Assembly: GCF_000022065.1 (NCBI RefSeq)
Contig: NC_011898.1
Location: forward strand, 1,852,501-1,916,500
Direction of reading: 5' to 3'
DNA: 64,000 bases
Origin: Ruminiclostridium cellulolyticum H10
GTDB taxonomy: Bacteria > Bacillota > Clostridia > Acetivibrionales > DSM-1351
The position numbers and the translations under genes were made by a program. This document shows positions 30,305 through 42,500 of this stretch, one piece after another; position 1 is the first letter of the stretch, and each line of letters begins with the position of its first letter. Under the pieces are notes generated by a model, which was not told the origin of the DNA, ran no database searches, and saw nothing but the letters and a program-made list of their open reading frames with translations.

Positions 30305-32428
30305 TAATAATTCAAGTGAACGGCTGATTGTAACAATAAAAGAACTGCCTTCATTGGGTGTACTTTTTACCCGTACGGATCCGCCATGGTATTCAACTAT
30401 CTCCTTTACAATTGCAAGACCTAGGCCGCCGCCGCTAGAAGATGAATTGCGGGATTTAGATCCTGTATAAAAGCGGTCGAATACATATGGTATATCATCA
30501 TGGGATATGCCTTTACCAGTATCCGAAATGCAGTACAAAACATAATCTCCAGACAAACTGCTGGTAACAGTTATACTGCCTTTGGGAGTATGTTTTATGG
30601 CATTGTAAATTAGATTGGAGAAGACCCTATCCATTTGGTTAATGTCGATATAAATATAATCAAGTGCTTCATCAGGAATTTCGACTATATAATTCAGACC
30701 GGCATTTTCTACATCATATCTGTATTTGCTGTCTAGCTTTGCCATTATGTCTGCCATACTGACTTTTTGCAATTCCAGCTTGATCTCGCGGGACTCCAGC
30801 TGGGAAAGTTCAAATATGTTATCAGTCAGATTGGACAGACCGATAATCTTGTTATGTATAAGCTTTAAATATTTTTTTTGGTCTTCTTTGTTATTGACCA
30901 TATCGTCGAGGAATGCTTCCGTATAACCACGTATAAGGGTCATAGGAGTCCTGAGATCGTGGGAGATGCTTGTTAACAGATCTTTTCTTGTCCTCTCCAT
31001 CAAAGAAAGGTTCTTACAGACGCTTTCCAGCTGGCGGTTTGATTCCTCCAAATCCATAGTCCGTTCTCTTACCTTGTCTTCAAGTGAAGATAGCAGTGTG
31101 TTTTTTTGCTTGTCTGCAATAATTAGCTGTTCTGACATTACTTCCACCTGTGAAAAGGCTTTTGAAAAATTAGCCGCAAGCATGATGGATTGGGAAAAGA
31201 CTAGAATAATAAGGCCAAGCGACGATAGGTTGCCTGTTACAATAATATATCTGAGATAAGGCAGATTATTGTCATTAAAAGGTATACTCAGAAATACAAT
31301 ATCATTTAGGGCTGTGAGAATGAAGAAAAGTCCTCCTATCGTAAAAATGAGAGCCCCTGAGCGTTTTCTTGCACAGGCTAGTATAAAGCTACGAACTACA
31401 AAGATAATTACTATTAATGTTATTACCTGATAAAGCGGATTAAAGTATGTAAATATCCTAGCTGGTGTCAAAAGTACAAGCAGACAAAACAGAGCACCTG
31501 CGGCCTGTGAAAATTTCAAAGCACTTTTTGGAAACTCATCAGTAAAGACAGAGTTAACAAATGTTGCAAATATTGGAACACCGGCATAGAAGGTCAAGGT
31601 TTGAATTTTATGCTGCAGTTCCCAGTTGAAGTCGGGAAAAAGCTGAATAAAGAAAATTTCGCCTACAAAAAGTGTCCGTATAGCTATGAGAACACAATAT
31701 ACTCCAAAGTACAAAGGCGAAAGGTTTTTTTTTCTAAAGGAAAAGAGTACTATATGATAAATCCCCATTATCATGAGGCAGCCGAAAAGAAGCAGTTCCA
31801 GAGCCAATTTATTTTCTCTGGCCATGATGATTTGTCTTTCAGTTCCAAGCTTAATGCTTTCCAGTATACCACCGCTTCTGTGTGAAAAATTGGAAACCTG
31901 AACAATAAGCTGAAATGTTGTACCGTTAGGGTTTAGTGTTACTATTTTAGGATAGTATTGTGGTACCATACCTTCTTTGTTTTTTGCAATCTTTCCGCTT
32001 GAAACAAGAAGACCATCATTTGACCAGAGTGAATAGGCTGTAAAAATTCGGGGGATTTTAAGGGCTAAAGTATTGCTGGTACTGCTGGTTACCACTGTAA
32101 GTCTATAAGTTGCATATCCATTGCTGGACAACTTTTTACCGTCTATTTTATATTTGTTCCATGAACCTGGGACATATATATTGCCAGTCTTAACGGGTAT
32201 ATGAGACTGAAAATCCGACCATTCAAGCATCTCTTCCCAATAGAATTCCCATTCTCCGTCCAATGGTATAATACCATCCTTCTCAAAATCCCAATCGGTG
32301 AGATCCAAAACCCCGCCTATCGATTTTGGAGCTGTGATTACTTTATCAGATTCATTTGTACATCCAGAAAAAATCAATAAGCTGCATACCGCAAGAACTA
32401 TCAGAACAAAATTATATTTAAAGTTCAA
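30302..32428 (-). CDS. Sensor histidine kinase with 7TMR-DISM sensory module
   Basis: A 708-residue membrane kinase. The N-terminus has a signal with lipobox-like IFSGC (Cys23). Residues about 40-195 form an extracellular beta-rich 7TMR-DISM extracellular 2-type domain (DGEWEFYWEEML, YVPGSW). Seven membrane spans lie at about 205-420, followed by a coiled coil. The HisKA box is SISHDLRTPMTLIRGY (phospho-His), and the ATPase has NLIYNAIKHTPKG, DTGKGIS, FDRFYTG and GGGLGLAIVKE. It is transcribed after the response regulator gene (57-bp gap). DISM modules are thought to sense carbohydrate-like ligands. Confidence 0.93.
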   Translation of the reverse strand: MNFKYNFVLIVLAVCSLLIFSGCTNESDKVITAPKSIGGVLDLTDWDFEKDGIIPLDGEWEFYWEEMLEWSDFQSHIPVKTGNIYVPGSWNKYKIDGKKLSSNGYATYRLTVVTSSTSNTLALKIPRIFTAYSLWSNDGLLVSSGKIAKNKEGMVPQYYPKIVTLNPNGTTFQLIVQVSNFSHRSGGILESIKLGTERQIIMARENKLALELLLFGCLMIMGIYHIVLFSFRKKNLSPLYFGVYCVLIAIRTLFVGEIFFIQLFPDFNWELQHKIQTLTFYAGVPIFATFVNSVFTDEFPKSALKFSQAAGALFCLLVLLTPARIFTYFNPLYQVITLIVIIFVVRSFILACARKRSGALIFTIGGLFFILTALNDIVFLSIPFNDNNLPYLRYIIVTGNLSSLGLIILVFSQSIMLAANFSKAFSQVEVMSEQLIIADKQKNTLLSSLEDKVRERTMDLEESNRQLESVCKNLSLMERTRKDLLTSISHDLRTPMTLIRGYTEAFLDDMVNNKEDQKKYLKLIHNKIIGLSNLTDNIFELSQLESREIKLELQKVSMADIMAKLDSKYRYDVENAGLNYIVEIPDEALDYIYIDINQMDRVFSNLIYNAIKHTPKGSITVTSSLSGDYVLYCISDTGKGISHDDIPYVFDRFYTGSKSRNSSSSGGGLGLAIVKEIVEYHGGSVRVKSTPNEGSSFIVTISRSLELL

Positions 32429-32484
32429 AGTTTTTGACCTCGCTTTATAGTTAGGGTGTAATAATGTAATAGTACATTTCTGTA

Positions 32485-33198
32485 TCAGCTTTCCGGAGCA
32501 GTTGTGTCCAGCTTGTAACCTATGCCTTTAATAGTGACAATAAGTTTAGGGTTTGCAGGATCCTTTTCAATTTTTTTACGCAGGTTGCTAATATGTACCA
32601 TTACAGTTCTTGTATCTCCTATATTATCAACTCCCCAAATATGGTCATATAATTGGGTAAGACTAAAAACCATGTTTGGATGCTGTGACAGTAACGATAG
32701 AATCTCGAATTCCTTTACCGTGAGCACGACAGGTTTATCATCGACATACAGGGTATAGTTGGCAAAATCTATTGTTAATCCTGCAATATTAAGTATGGAC
32801 AGATCTGCAGAATTGGTTTGATTGGTCAAAATCCTATTCCGACGCAGATGTGCATTAATACGTGCCACCAATTCACTGGGGCTGAACGGTTTTGTGATAT
32901 AATCATCACCGCCTACGGTAAGCCCTAGTATTTTATCCATGTCTGTACATTTGCAGCTCAGGAACAGAATAGGACTTTCTGTTATTTTCCGGAGATTCTG
33001 ACATAATTCGAGACCGTTAGTGTCTGGAAGAAGAACATCTAATATAATGAGGTCAGGATTATGACTATTTGTAAGCTCTAAAGCTGTACTACCGTTAGTC
33101 GCAGTAATTACTTGGAAACCATCTTTTAAAAGATAAAGTTTAATAAGGTCAATTACTTCTGTTTCGTCGTCTATTATTAGTATTTTTTCAGAAGCCAT
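32485..33198 (-). CDS. OmpR-family response regulator
   Basis: A 237-residue regulator. The receiver domain (1-120) has the acidic pocket IIDDE, the phospho-acceptor Asp in DLIILDVLLPD and Lys in YITKPFSPSELVARI. The C-terminal winged-helix DNA-binding domain (about 135-232) has LTVKEFEILSLL and YDHIWGVDN...RTVMVHISNLRKKIE. It is upstream of and co-oriented with the histidine kinase, divergent from the giant SLH protein gene, which is a plausible target. Confidence 0.95.
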   Translation of the reverse strand: MASEKILIIDDETEVIDLIKLYLLKDGFQVITATNGSTALELTNSHNPDLIILDVLLPDTNGLELCQNLRKITESPILFLSCKCTDMDKILGLTVGGDDYITKPFSPSELVARINAHLRRNRILTNQTNSADLSILNIAGLTIDFANYTLYVDDKPVVLTVKEFEILSLLSQHPNMVFSLTQLYDHIWGVDNIGDTRTVMVHISNLRKKIEKDPANPKLIVTIKGIGYKLDTTAPES

Positions 33199-33533
33199 TT
33201 TTTACCTGCTTTCTGTCTGATTTAGGTGCTAGATAATAAAAATGAACTAACTATATTTACAATTCGACATATAACTTCAAAATCCTATACAAAAACTTAA
33301 AAACTTTAGGTAATCTTTATATTAAATTTAAGTGTACATTAGATTTAAATGATACTATTCCATAAAAGGATTTGTAAGTTCAGGTGGCGTTTTTACTTCA
33401 TCTGAAGCTTACAAATGTTATCCTTAGTCGTAACGCCGCTTATTCTACAACTTATGGGAGTTGGGATATTAGCGGCGGGTAGACATCAAAAAATATATAT
33501 TATATATACAAATAAAAAAAAGGGGCTGTAATT
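33199..33533. other. Divergent regulatory region between response regulator and giant surface protein
   Basis: This 335-bp region must hold promoters in both directions. The right half contains a two-tier hairpin (33432-33478). A ribosome site GGGGCTG precedes 33534. No riboswitch family was recognised. Confidence 0.5.
33432..33478 (+). promoter_or_regulatory. Two-tier hairpin in the giant gene's leader
   Basis: CGCCGCT pairs with AGCGGCG as an outer stem. An inner stem CAACT/AGTTG closes a TATGGG loop. It is GC-rich against an AT-rich background and lies about 55 bp before the start codon. It could be an operator or an mRNA leader structure; there is no T-run, so it is not a classic terminator. 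Confidence 0.4.
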
Positions 33534-36500
33534 ATGAGACGATATTACAAATTTTTCTGTTTTTTTCTTGCAGTTGTATATTTTTTGACCTGCTTCAATT
33601 TAAGTATAGGAATTAATGGCGTGCAGAATAACATTGCATATGCCGAAAGTAATCTGACTGAAGCAGTATGGATTCCAAGGGATTCAGGTACGACACAAAA
33701 TGTCAATGCTGTTGTTTATGGAGCCGGTCTTTTTGTCGCAGTAGGTAACAGCGGTACTATAATCACCTCGATTGACGGCAGTGAATGGAATATACAGCCA
33801 TCTGGTACAGCTAGTAATCTGAAGGGAATAATTTACTCAGGTTCGCTTTATGTAGCAATAGGTGATGCAGGTACTATTATGACGTCACAAGATGGCTATT
33901 CCTGGGAAAAAAGGGCATCAGGCACATCCAAAAACCTGAATGCAATAGCTTATGGAGGCGGTACATATGTAATAGGTGCATCATCTGAGATGACCAATAA
34001 AGCAAATATTCTGAGATCAAATGACGGAATTGATTGGACGAAAATGTCTGTCGAAAGTTATGGTGGTGCTTCATGGTTAAGTATGAGTAGGGCTGAATAC
34101 TTGGACGGTAATTTTTATGTGGGAGGAAATTATGGCAATTTCTATTTTTCAAGCGACAGCACTGCAACCTCCTGGAACTATAAAAGAGATTCGAGTGTTG
34201 GAGGCTCCCTTGGAAATGCAGTATATGGAAACGGATTTTATGTCACATCAATATCGGATAGTTCTACTAAATATTTTGAATCTGTAGATAACGGAGCTGG
34301 TGTCACCCTAAAAGATACAAGTGGAGGCAGGGTTGTCAGATTTTTAGAAAATAATTTTTACTTTGGCTGTCTGGACGGTAAAATTAAAATGGGTGCTACT
34401 ACTGCTGATGCCATCGAATGGCAAGAAACCAATACTCCTGAAACCACTTCTGATATAAACGAAATAACATATGCAGGTGATAGATTTTATGCTATCGGAA
34501 CCGAAGGGCTTATAATGGAGTCCTTTGACGGACAAAACTGGTTTGCCGTTAATTCGTTTACAACCAATAACTTGACTAAAATAGCCCGTTCAGAAAATAT
34601 GCTTATTGCTGTGGGCAGTAAAGGAACAATAAGTACAAAGCGCCTTGACGGGACAATTAAGGATACTGATATTACAGTGCTTGATAAATACAGGCTGACA
34701 GAGGTGGATATACTTGGAGCAAACCTGTCTGCTGGCAACGTAACAGAGGACCTTAATCTTATGACGGCAGGTGAAAATGGCAGCACCATCAGTTGGTCGT
34801 CTGACAGGTTGGATATTATCTCGTCCGAGGGGAAGGTAACAAGACCTCCTTACTCAGGTGCAAATGCCGAAGTAGTGCTTACTGCCACAATTACCTGTGG
34901 TACTTCAACTGAGATAAAGAGTTTTACAGTAACCGTTATAGAACAGGACGAAGTTGTAGATTATGATGCGGCTTCAGTTGAGGCCGATATTGCCGTGCTG
35001 GAGCTGACATTTGCCGAAGGTGATTCATCTGCATCTGTAACTCAGCCTTTAGGGCAACTTCCGGCTTTCGGAGCCAATGGGACAACGATTACTTGGACCT
35101 CAAATAATACGGGTATATTAAGCAATGATGGGCAAATATTAAACCGTTCGTCGTGCGGGGACTCGGATGTACTTCTTACTCTTACGGCTACGGTTAAAAA
35201 AGGCGGAATCAGCGGTGCAAAGGCATTTCCTCTACTCATTAAAAAGTTGGAGCAGACCGACGAGCAAGCAGTGGCGGAGGATGCAGATGCAATTGATATA
35301 AGTGCTATATTAAATGGCAATACCGATTCACAGAGTATAACAGGTGATCTTATTCTTCCAACAGCAGGAGAAAGAGGCTCAGCAATAACTTGGAGTTCAA
35401 ATAATCCGACAGTTATTTCAAATGAAGGAAAGGTTACGCGTCCAACATACAATACTGGAAATACAAATGTTACACTTACTGCGACCATTACAAAAGGCGG
35501 GATTTCGGCCGAAAGAGTGTATGTTTTTACGGTTATAAGAAACGAGCAGACCGACGAGCAAGCAGTGGCGGAGGATGCAGATGCAATTGATATAAGTACT
35601 ATATTAAATGGCAATACCGATTTACAGAGTATAACAGGTAATCTTATTCTTCCAACAGCAGGAGAAAGAGGCTCAGCAATAACCTGGAGTTCAAATAATC
35701 CAGCGATTATTTCAAATGATGGAAGAGTTACACGACCTGCATTCAGTACCGGAAATATAACGGTTACACTTACGAGCACTATTGCAAAAGGAAAGGTTTC
35801 AATTGAAAGAAAATTCTCTTTTACAATCGTTAAAAATGATCAGACTGATGAAGAGGCTGTGGAGGCATACTCACGGATGATTAATGATAGGCATCTATTA
35901 AGTGGAAACGAGAGCCTTCTTAAAGTTGTAGAAAATCTGACACTACCAACCAAAGGTGCATTTGATACAACTATTTTTTGGAGTTCAAGCGACTCGTCCG
36001 TGATTAGCAATACAGGAGTTGTCACACGTCCGGCTTATGAATTGCAAGATACCTGCGTCACACTGACAGCTACCATATCTAAAGGCACTGCCAGCAAAAC
36101 GAAGGCTTTCAAAATTACAGTAATAAAGATGCCTGATACCACCGCACCTGTCGTTGTAACAACAAATCCGCAGGATAATAAATATGTTTCAACATTTACA
36201 AATGTTGAATTAACATTTGATGAGGACATTACACTCTCCGCAAAAGCGGATGATATAAAACTCAGATATAAGGCATCAAAATGGTCATGGTTTAAAAAAA
36301 TTACTGTTGATGTATATGAAACAGTAAGCGTCAGTATTGATCAGAAAAATCCAAAAAAGTTGATTATTGATCCCGACAAAAAACAATTAAAAGGAAATAC
36401 CGAGTATACGTTTGTGCTGCCAGTTGATGCTGTCTGCGATATGAGCAGGAATTCCAACAGTGAGGTAAAGCTTAGTTTTACAACAGGCACTGAGGATAAA

Positions 36501-39500
36501 AAAGCCCCCGATTTTAGCAGCATCAATCCTAAAGACGGTGAAACCAAAGTTAAAGCAGATAGGATAATTGAGATCAGCTTTGATGAGAATATATATCCTT
36601 CTAAAAAGTTTAGCAGTATACGGCTTGAGGCTTCAGGTCAAAAAGTACCCTGTAGTATAATAACATCGGGTTCAAAGGTAATCATGACCCCTGAAAACCC
36701 TCTTGTAGAAAATCAGAAATACACTGTCGTTCTTCCTTATGATTCGGTTGAAGACAAGGGAGGAAATAAATACAGCAGTATCAAATCATTGTTTGAGGAT
36801 GAAGTTAAATTCAAATTTACTACGGCAGTTGAATTTTCTGAGCCTAAGGTCCAGAGCATATTTCCGGTGGACGGGGCTAAAAAAATAAGCACGATGTCGC
36901 AATTGATGATTGAGTTTAATGAAAACATTACCAAAGGTACTGCATTTGATCAAGTGGCAATTAAAGGACCAGCCTCAGAAAATGTAGGTGCAATTATTTC
37001 AATCTCTGGCAGGTATCTTATAATTAACCCTAAAAATAGTCTTAAAAAGAACACAGCATATAGTATAGTTATTCCTGAAGGATCATTAAAGGATAATAAT
37101 GAAAATACAATTTCTGATTCTTTTGAGTATCGGTTTAGTACAGACAGTGGCTTGCAATTAATAGAAGCTGAACCGGGCAGTAAAGAAAATGAAGCACCGA
37201 TAGATAAATCTTTATTATTTACATTTAATTCCAATATACATAAAGGCAATAATTTCATGAGTATCTCGTTGAAGGATTTGGGCGGCAATACCGTGGACAT
37301 CAAAGCCGATTTGCAGCAAAATGATCTTTTTATAACTCCGGTTTCGCCATTAACAAAAGGAACAAAATATTATCTTAAGGTGCCTGAAGGGGCATTGAAG
37401 GATGCTGGCGGAACTGAAAACGGGGCATTGTTATATTCGTTCGGTGTCGCCAGTGAACTCGATATAAATTGGGAGTCCATTAGGCTAGAGAGTACTCGGT
37501 ACCCTATAGAAAACCATGAAGTAATATTTGATGCATCGTCATTGACTTCAAAATTCGAAGTAGCAGGCAGAAAAGTACTTGATTATAAATGGAGTTTTGG
37601 AGATGGTAAAACAGCAGTTGGAGAGAGAGTATCCCATATATATAGTGAACCTGATCAAACCTATAATGCTACTTTAACTATTGTAGATGACAAAGGAATT
37701 GCTTATACAAGAACAATCTGGCTAAATACAAAGCAGGATTATGGCTTGTATGAATTGGAGGTAAGCCCCGGAAACGTTATTCTTCCAGACGCAATTAACG
37801 ACGCAGAGGCTGTTGAATTCGAATACAGAACCAGAACAACTAAACAGGGTAATAATATATCAAACAGTACAGTCATTGCACAACTTTTGGATACTAACGG
37901 AAAGGTATTAAAAGTTATAAGTGAACTTACAGATAGTGATGGGTATGCAACTTTTAGAATAAAAAAGCCCAAGGGTTATACTTCTAAAGTATTGAATGTA
38001 AAAATAATCCAATCCGTTAATAATAAAGAGGTCTACAGACAAATAATATATGAAGGATTCAAGGACAATATAGCTATAGAATTTTTAATATATGATATGG
38101 ATAAACAAACTCTGCTGGATCCATCAAAAAGAGATAAACTGGATGTTTACGTAAACGGAGAGCTAAAAGTTGCCAATAAGGTATATGATAATCCAGGTAA
38201 AGCTCATCCAATTTCCAAAGTGTTATCAAAAGACCAACCATATAAATTCCGACTGGAGGGTTTGAGGACAGGGTGTCAGCAAATAGAAATAAAGAATATA
38301 CCTTATTATTGTAATTTTGAACAGAAGGTTATAGTCAGAAATACAGGCAGTAAAGTTGCTATGGAAAAGTTTGATGTAAAAAGATTCATACCATCAGGAA
38401 AGCCTGTTGTAAGCCGGGTTTACTCTGATGTCTCCGATTCCAGGGATAATGAGTCTAGCAAGGTGTTCAAGGGTGTTCCAGTAGAATATAAAGTTTCTGT
38501 TAATTGGGCAGATCATGAGCCGGGTTACTTCCAGTTTATTTACGAAGATAAGAACGGAAAACAAAAAGCTATAAACACAAAAGGCTATACGTATCTGAAC
38601 AAGATAGAAATTCCCAACGATTGCAAGGAAGGAAGCAGACTTCAGGTAATAGCGTGGAGTGTGGATGGTACAAAATCTAATCCGTTAGATCTTAAAGTCA
38701 AAATTGTTTCGTTGCCTGAATTTGCCACGGCAAAGGTTGTCAACGGGAAATTTGAGGTTAAACTTACGCAAAGTTTGCCTGGCGTTCAAACACCAAAGGC
38801 GGTAAAAAGCTTCCCGCTCATAGGGGGTAGTACAATAGGGTTCTCTACCGACCACTTTGGAGTGGAGGGTGAGATGGATGAAGAAGGGACTCTAACTTTA
38901 GCTATTAAAGGAAAAGGAGAAAAAACCAAGGAATGGAATAAGGAAGAGCTTTTAAAGAACGGCAAGAAAAAAGAGCTTGAAATTGCTGGAGTAGGTATAG
39001 AAGGTGCGATGGGAGCCCAATTCAAGTATAAATACGATAATGAAAAGGGAGAATGGGTTTTTGCGGGCGGAGGAGTCGTTATTGAAATAGAAGGAAGTGC
39101 ATCCTACACCCAGCACTTTACAATTGCTGTAATTCCATGCTACCTGCGAGGGAAAATTGTTCTTGGTCTCGGCACGGAATTGATGGCTGAAAAAAATTTC
39201 GACGAAGGAGATTATGATTTTAAAGGATCTATTGAAGTTTCCCCTTCTGTCGAAATTGCATTGGGTGCCGGAGGCGGATCTTTGAAGGTTGAAGGGTATC
39301 TTGGTGGCGTGTTGGATATTGGATTCGAATTCCCATCAACTGAATATGCTGTTAACGCTAAGGTAACCGGAGGTATAAGAGCAACAGCATTTTTGTTTGA
39401 ATATGAAAAAAAATGCTTATCATATGAGTGGAATATAAAATCAGGCAAGGTAAGGTCAATGATGCTTGCTCCGAGACTGTATGAATTTCCTGAGACAGGA

Positions 39501-42500
39501 CAGTTCAAGCTGATGGGAAGGCAGTACCTTACCGAACAAACGAATTGGAATGGATTTACAGATCCTTTAAGAAGTATGAGAATGTTCAGCCTTTATGGAG
39601 TAGTCCCAGAGCAGGGTACGTCAAATATAACTGACAGGACTTTGCAGAGCAATGTATTCCCAAACACGGACCAGATACTACTAAATTCTGGAGATAAAAC
39701 AATCATGGTCTGGGTATCAGACAATCCGAAACGTTCGGCTCTCAACAGGACTGAGATAGTTTATTCTGTACTTGCAGACGGGGTATGGTCAGAGCCGCAG
39801 CCCATGAACATCGATAATACTGCAGATTTTAAGCCAGTTATGTCAAAACTGGATAATGGGACATTAATGGCATGGGAAAATGTCGGTAAGGTTCTTGAAG
39901 ATGATATATTATCGGGAGAAAACAGTGGAACCGGTTCTGATGAAATAAGCGACATTTCTCAGTTGAACGGTCTTACCGAGATGGTATCTTCAATGGAAAT
40001 TGGAGTTGCAAGTGTCAGTTCCGACCTGTCAGGGTGGGAAAACAGCCGGAATCTTACAAACGATATTTATCTGGATCATTCTCCTAGGATTGCTTCCAGT
40101 GGAAACACTGCAATCCTGACGTGGATAAAAAATGAATCAAATGATCTAACCGGTTCGGCGGAAAAGCCTAATAAAATCATGTTTTCAAAATGGGATGGTA
40201 CTTTATGGAGTGAGCCCGAAAGCATCTGTGAAGGGGTAGGTGCTATCGTTGATTCATCCGTAGCCTATGACGGAGATAGGGGACTTTATACATATACCGT
40301 TGATTCAGACGGCAATTTTGCGACAGAAGTTGATCAGGAGGTATACGTACTATTCTTCGATGCTGGCGGCTGGAGTACTCCATTGAAAGTGACGGAGAAT
40401 AATGTACAGGATGCAAATCCCTCGGCCTTCTTTTTAAACGGCAAAGCGTTCCTGATGTGGTATCAGGATGGCAGCATAGTATATACCAAGGACATTGAGC
40501 AAGGGTCATCCATAAAAGTACCAACAGTATCCAATGCAGATGGCAAATTTAAAACCACAGTTAGTATTACAAGCGAGGCTGCGATTGTCTATACTGAAAC
40601 AACAAACGGCGGCCAGAATATTTACACCACATTGTATGACTCAACAAATGATGTATGGAGTGAAAAGATACAGCTTACCGATACTCAAAACAACCTTGCA
40701 AGTTCACTTTCACCTGTATTTGATAGCGAAGGAAATCTGATTGTTGCATATTCAAAGGTTGGCTTGTACAAGAGTGTGGTTGACGGTATCGAGTACAACA
40801 GCATAGGAAATACTGACTTAAGTGTAGTAACTCTATATCCTAAACATGATTTATCAATTGAGAAGGGTGGTATAGCCACACTTGAAGAAAATCCTGTATC
40901 GGAAATGAATGCGACAATTACTGCAGAGATTAGAAATGAGGGTGAGTATACAGAACGCAATGTTGAAGTCGATTTTTATAACGGTAATCCGTCAAATGGC
41001 GGACAAAAAATTGGAAATACATATGTTATTACACAACCCATAGCACCAAGAACGTCTGTTATGGCACAGATGGAATGGGCCATTCCTGAACCTGACGGCA
41101 TACAGGATGTCTACGTAGTAATTGACCCAAATGAAAAACTATATGATGCCGACAGAGGGAATAATATTGCATACAACAGCCTTGTACGGGCGGACCTGCT
41201 CATTAGTAAAATGGATTACATCCAGAGCATTATAGACTCCGACGAGAGCACGGATTCAGAAAGAACAGGGTATATGAACTTTTTGGTTTCTGCAGATGTA
41301 TCGAATACTGGAAGCATACCTGTCAACAATGCTACTCTGACACTGTACGAAAATGGCACAGATGGTCAGATAATTGAAAAAAGTGAAATTGACAGATTGG
41401 AGCCAGGTGAAACAAAAACGGTATATGTGATGTGGGATGCAAACGGAAAACCTTTCGAGAATAATAGATTTACCGTGGCGGGCGAGTTAGGTGCAGAAGG
41501 TGTACAGGAATACTCACTTGACAATAATATATATTATAAGAGCATAAAGACCCGGTCACTTACAGTAGACAGATATACACCCGGTATTAATGAAATGGAT
41601 GTACCCCTTGATTCAAATGTAACACTTGAATTCAATATGGATATCTTTAAAGGTGGGTTTTATGACAACATAACATTTGTAGACTCAGAAGGAAATGAAA
41701 TAGCATTTACAAAGACAATAGAAGACAATAGACTTATACTCGACCCGGAAGAATTGCTGAAACATGGAGGGACATATGCTGTAAGCATTCCTGTAAACGC
41801 TGTAAACGGATATGACGGCTCTGTTATGAATGAAGCTTTTTTGATCAAATTTACAGCTGAGAGACTCTATCCTTACCCGGTAGTTAAATTCATATATCCC
41901 CAAGACAAAATGGGAGGTATACCAGTAAATAGTGATATCAATATAAAGTTCAGCGGCAGCATAAAAGCAGGTGGTGAATACGCTGGGATAACTCTCACAG
42001 ACAGTCAGGGGCAAGAGGTGGACATAAAAAAATCTATCAACAATGATATGCTAAAAATTGACCCTATTGCCTATTTGGATGATAATTCAACCTACTTTGT
42101 AGCTGTTCCTTTTGGTGCAATTTCGTATATGAACGGCATAACTACGGAGGATGAATATACCTTCAGCTTTATTACTTCAAACCAAATAAGTTCCAGGCCT
42201 GAGACTGAACCCGGATCCAAGCCGGATTCCAAGCCACAGCCACAACCACAGCCTGAACCGACGCCTAACCCTGGTTCTACAAAAGATAAGGCCGGGGTTG
42301 GTGACTCACATAAAGAGACTGTATCCATCTCTATATCCGCTAAGATTGAAATAAGCGATAGCACAGGTATAATTAAGGCTTCAGTAGATAAGAACATGAT
42401 AGAAACAGCATTAAGTAAAGTAGTTGATGAGCTAGAGGGTGCAGCAAAGGCTAAAGCAGAAATTGTTATTAATTTGGATGGAGAGGGAGCAAAAGAAGTA

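Noticed and set aside
33360-33530. c-di-GMP or other riboswitch before the giant SLH gene
   Set aside because: The conserved GEMM core sequences are absent; only a simple two-tier hairpin is present.
35042-35779. Minus-strand ORF of 245 codons
   Set aside because: It is antisense to the duplicated Ig domains of the giant SLH gene, and lacks a ribosome site and any recognisable motif.
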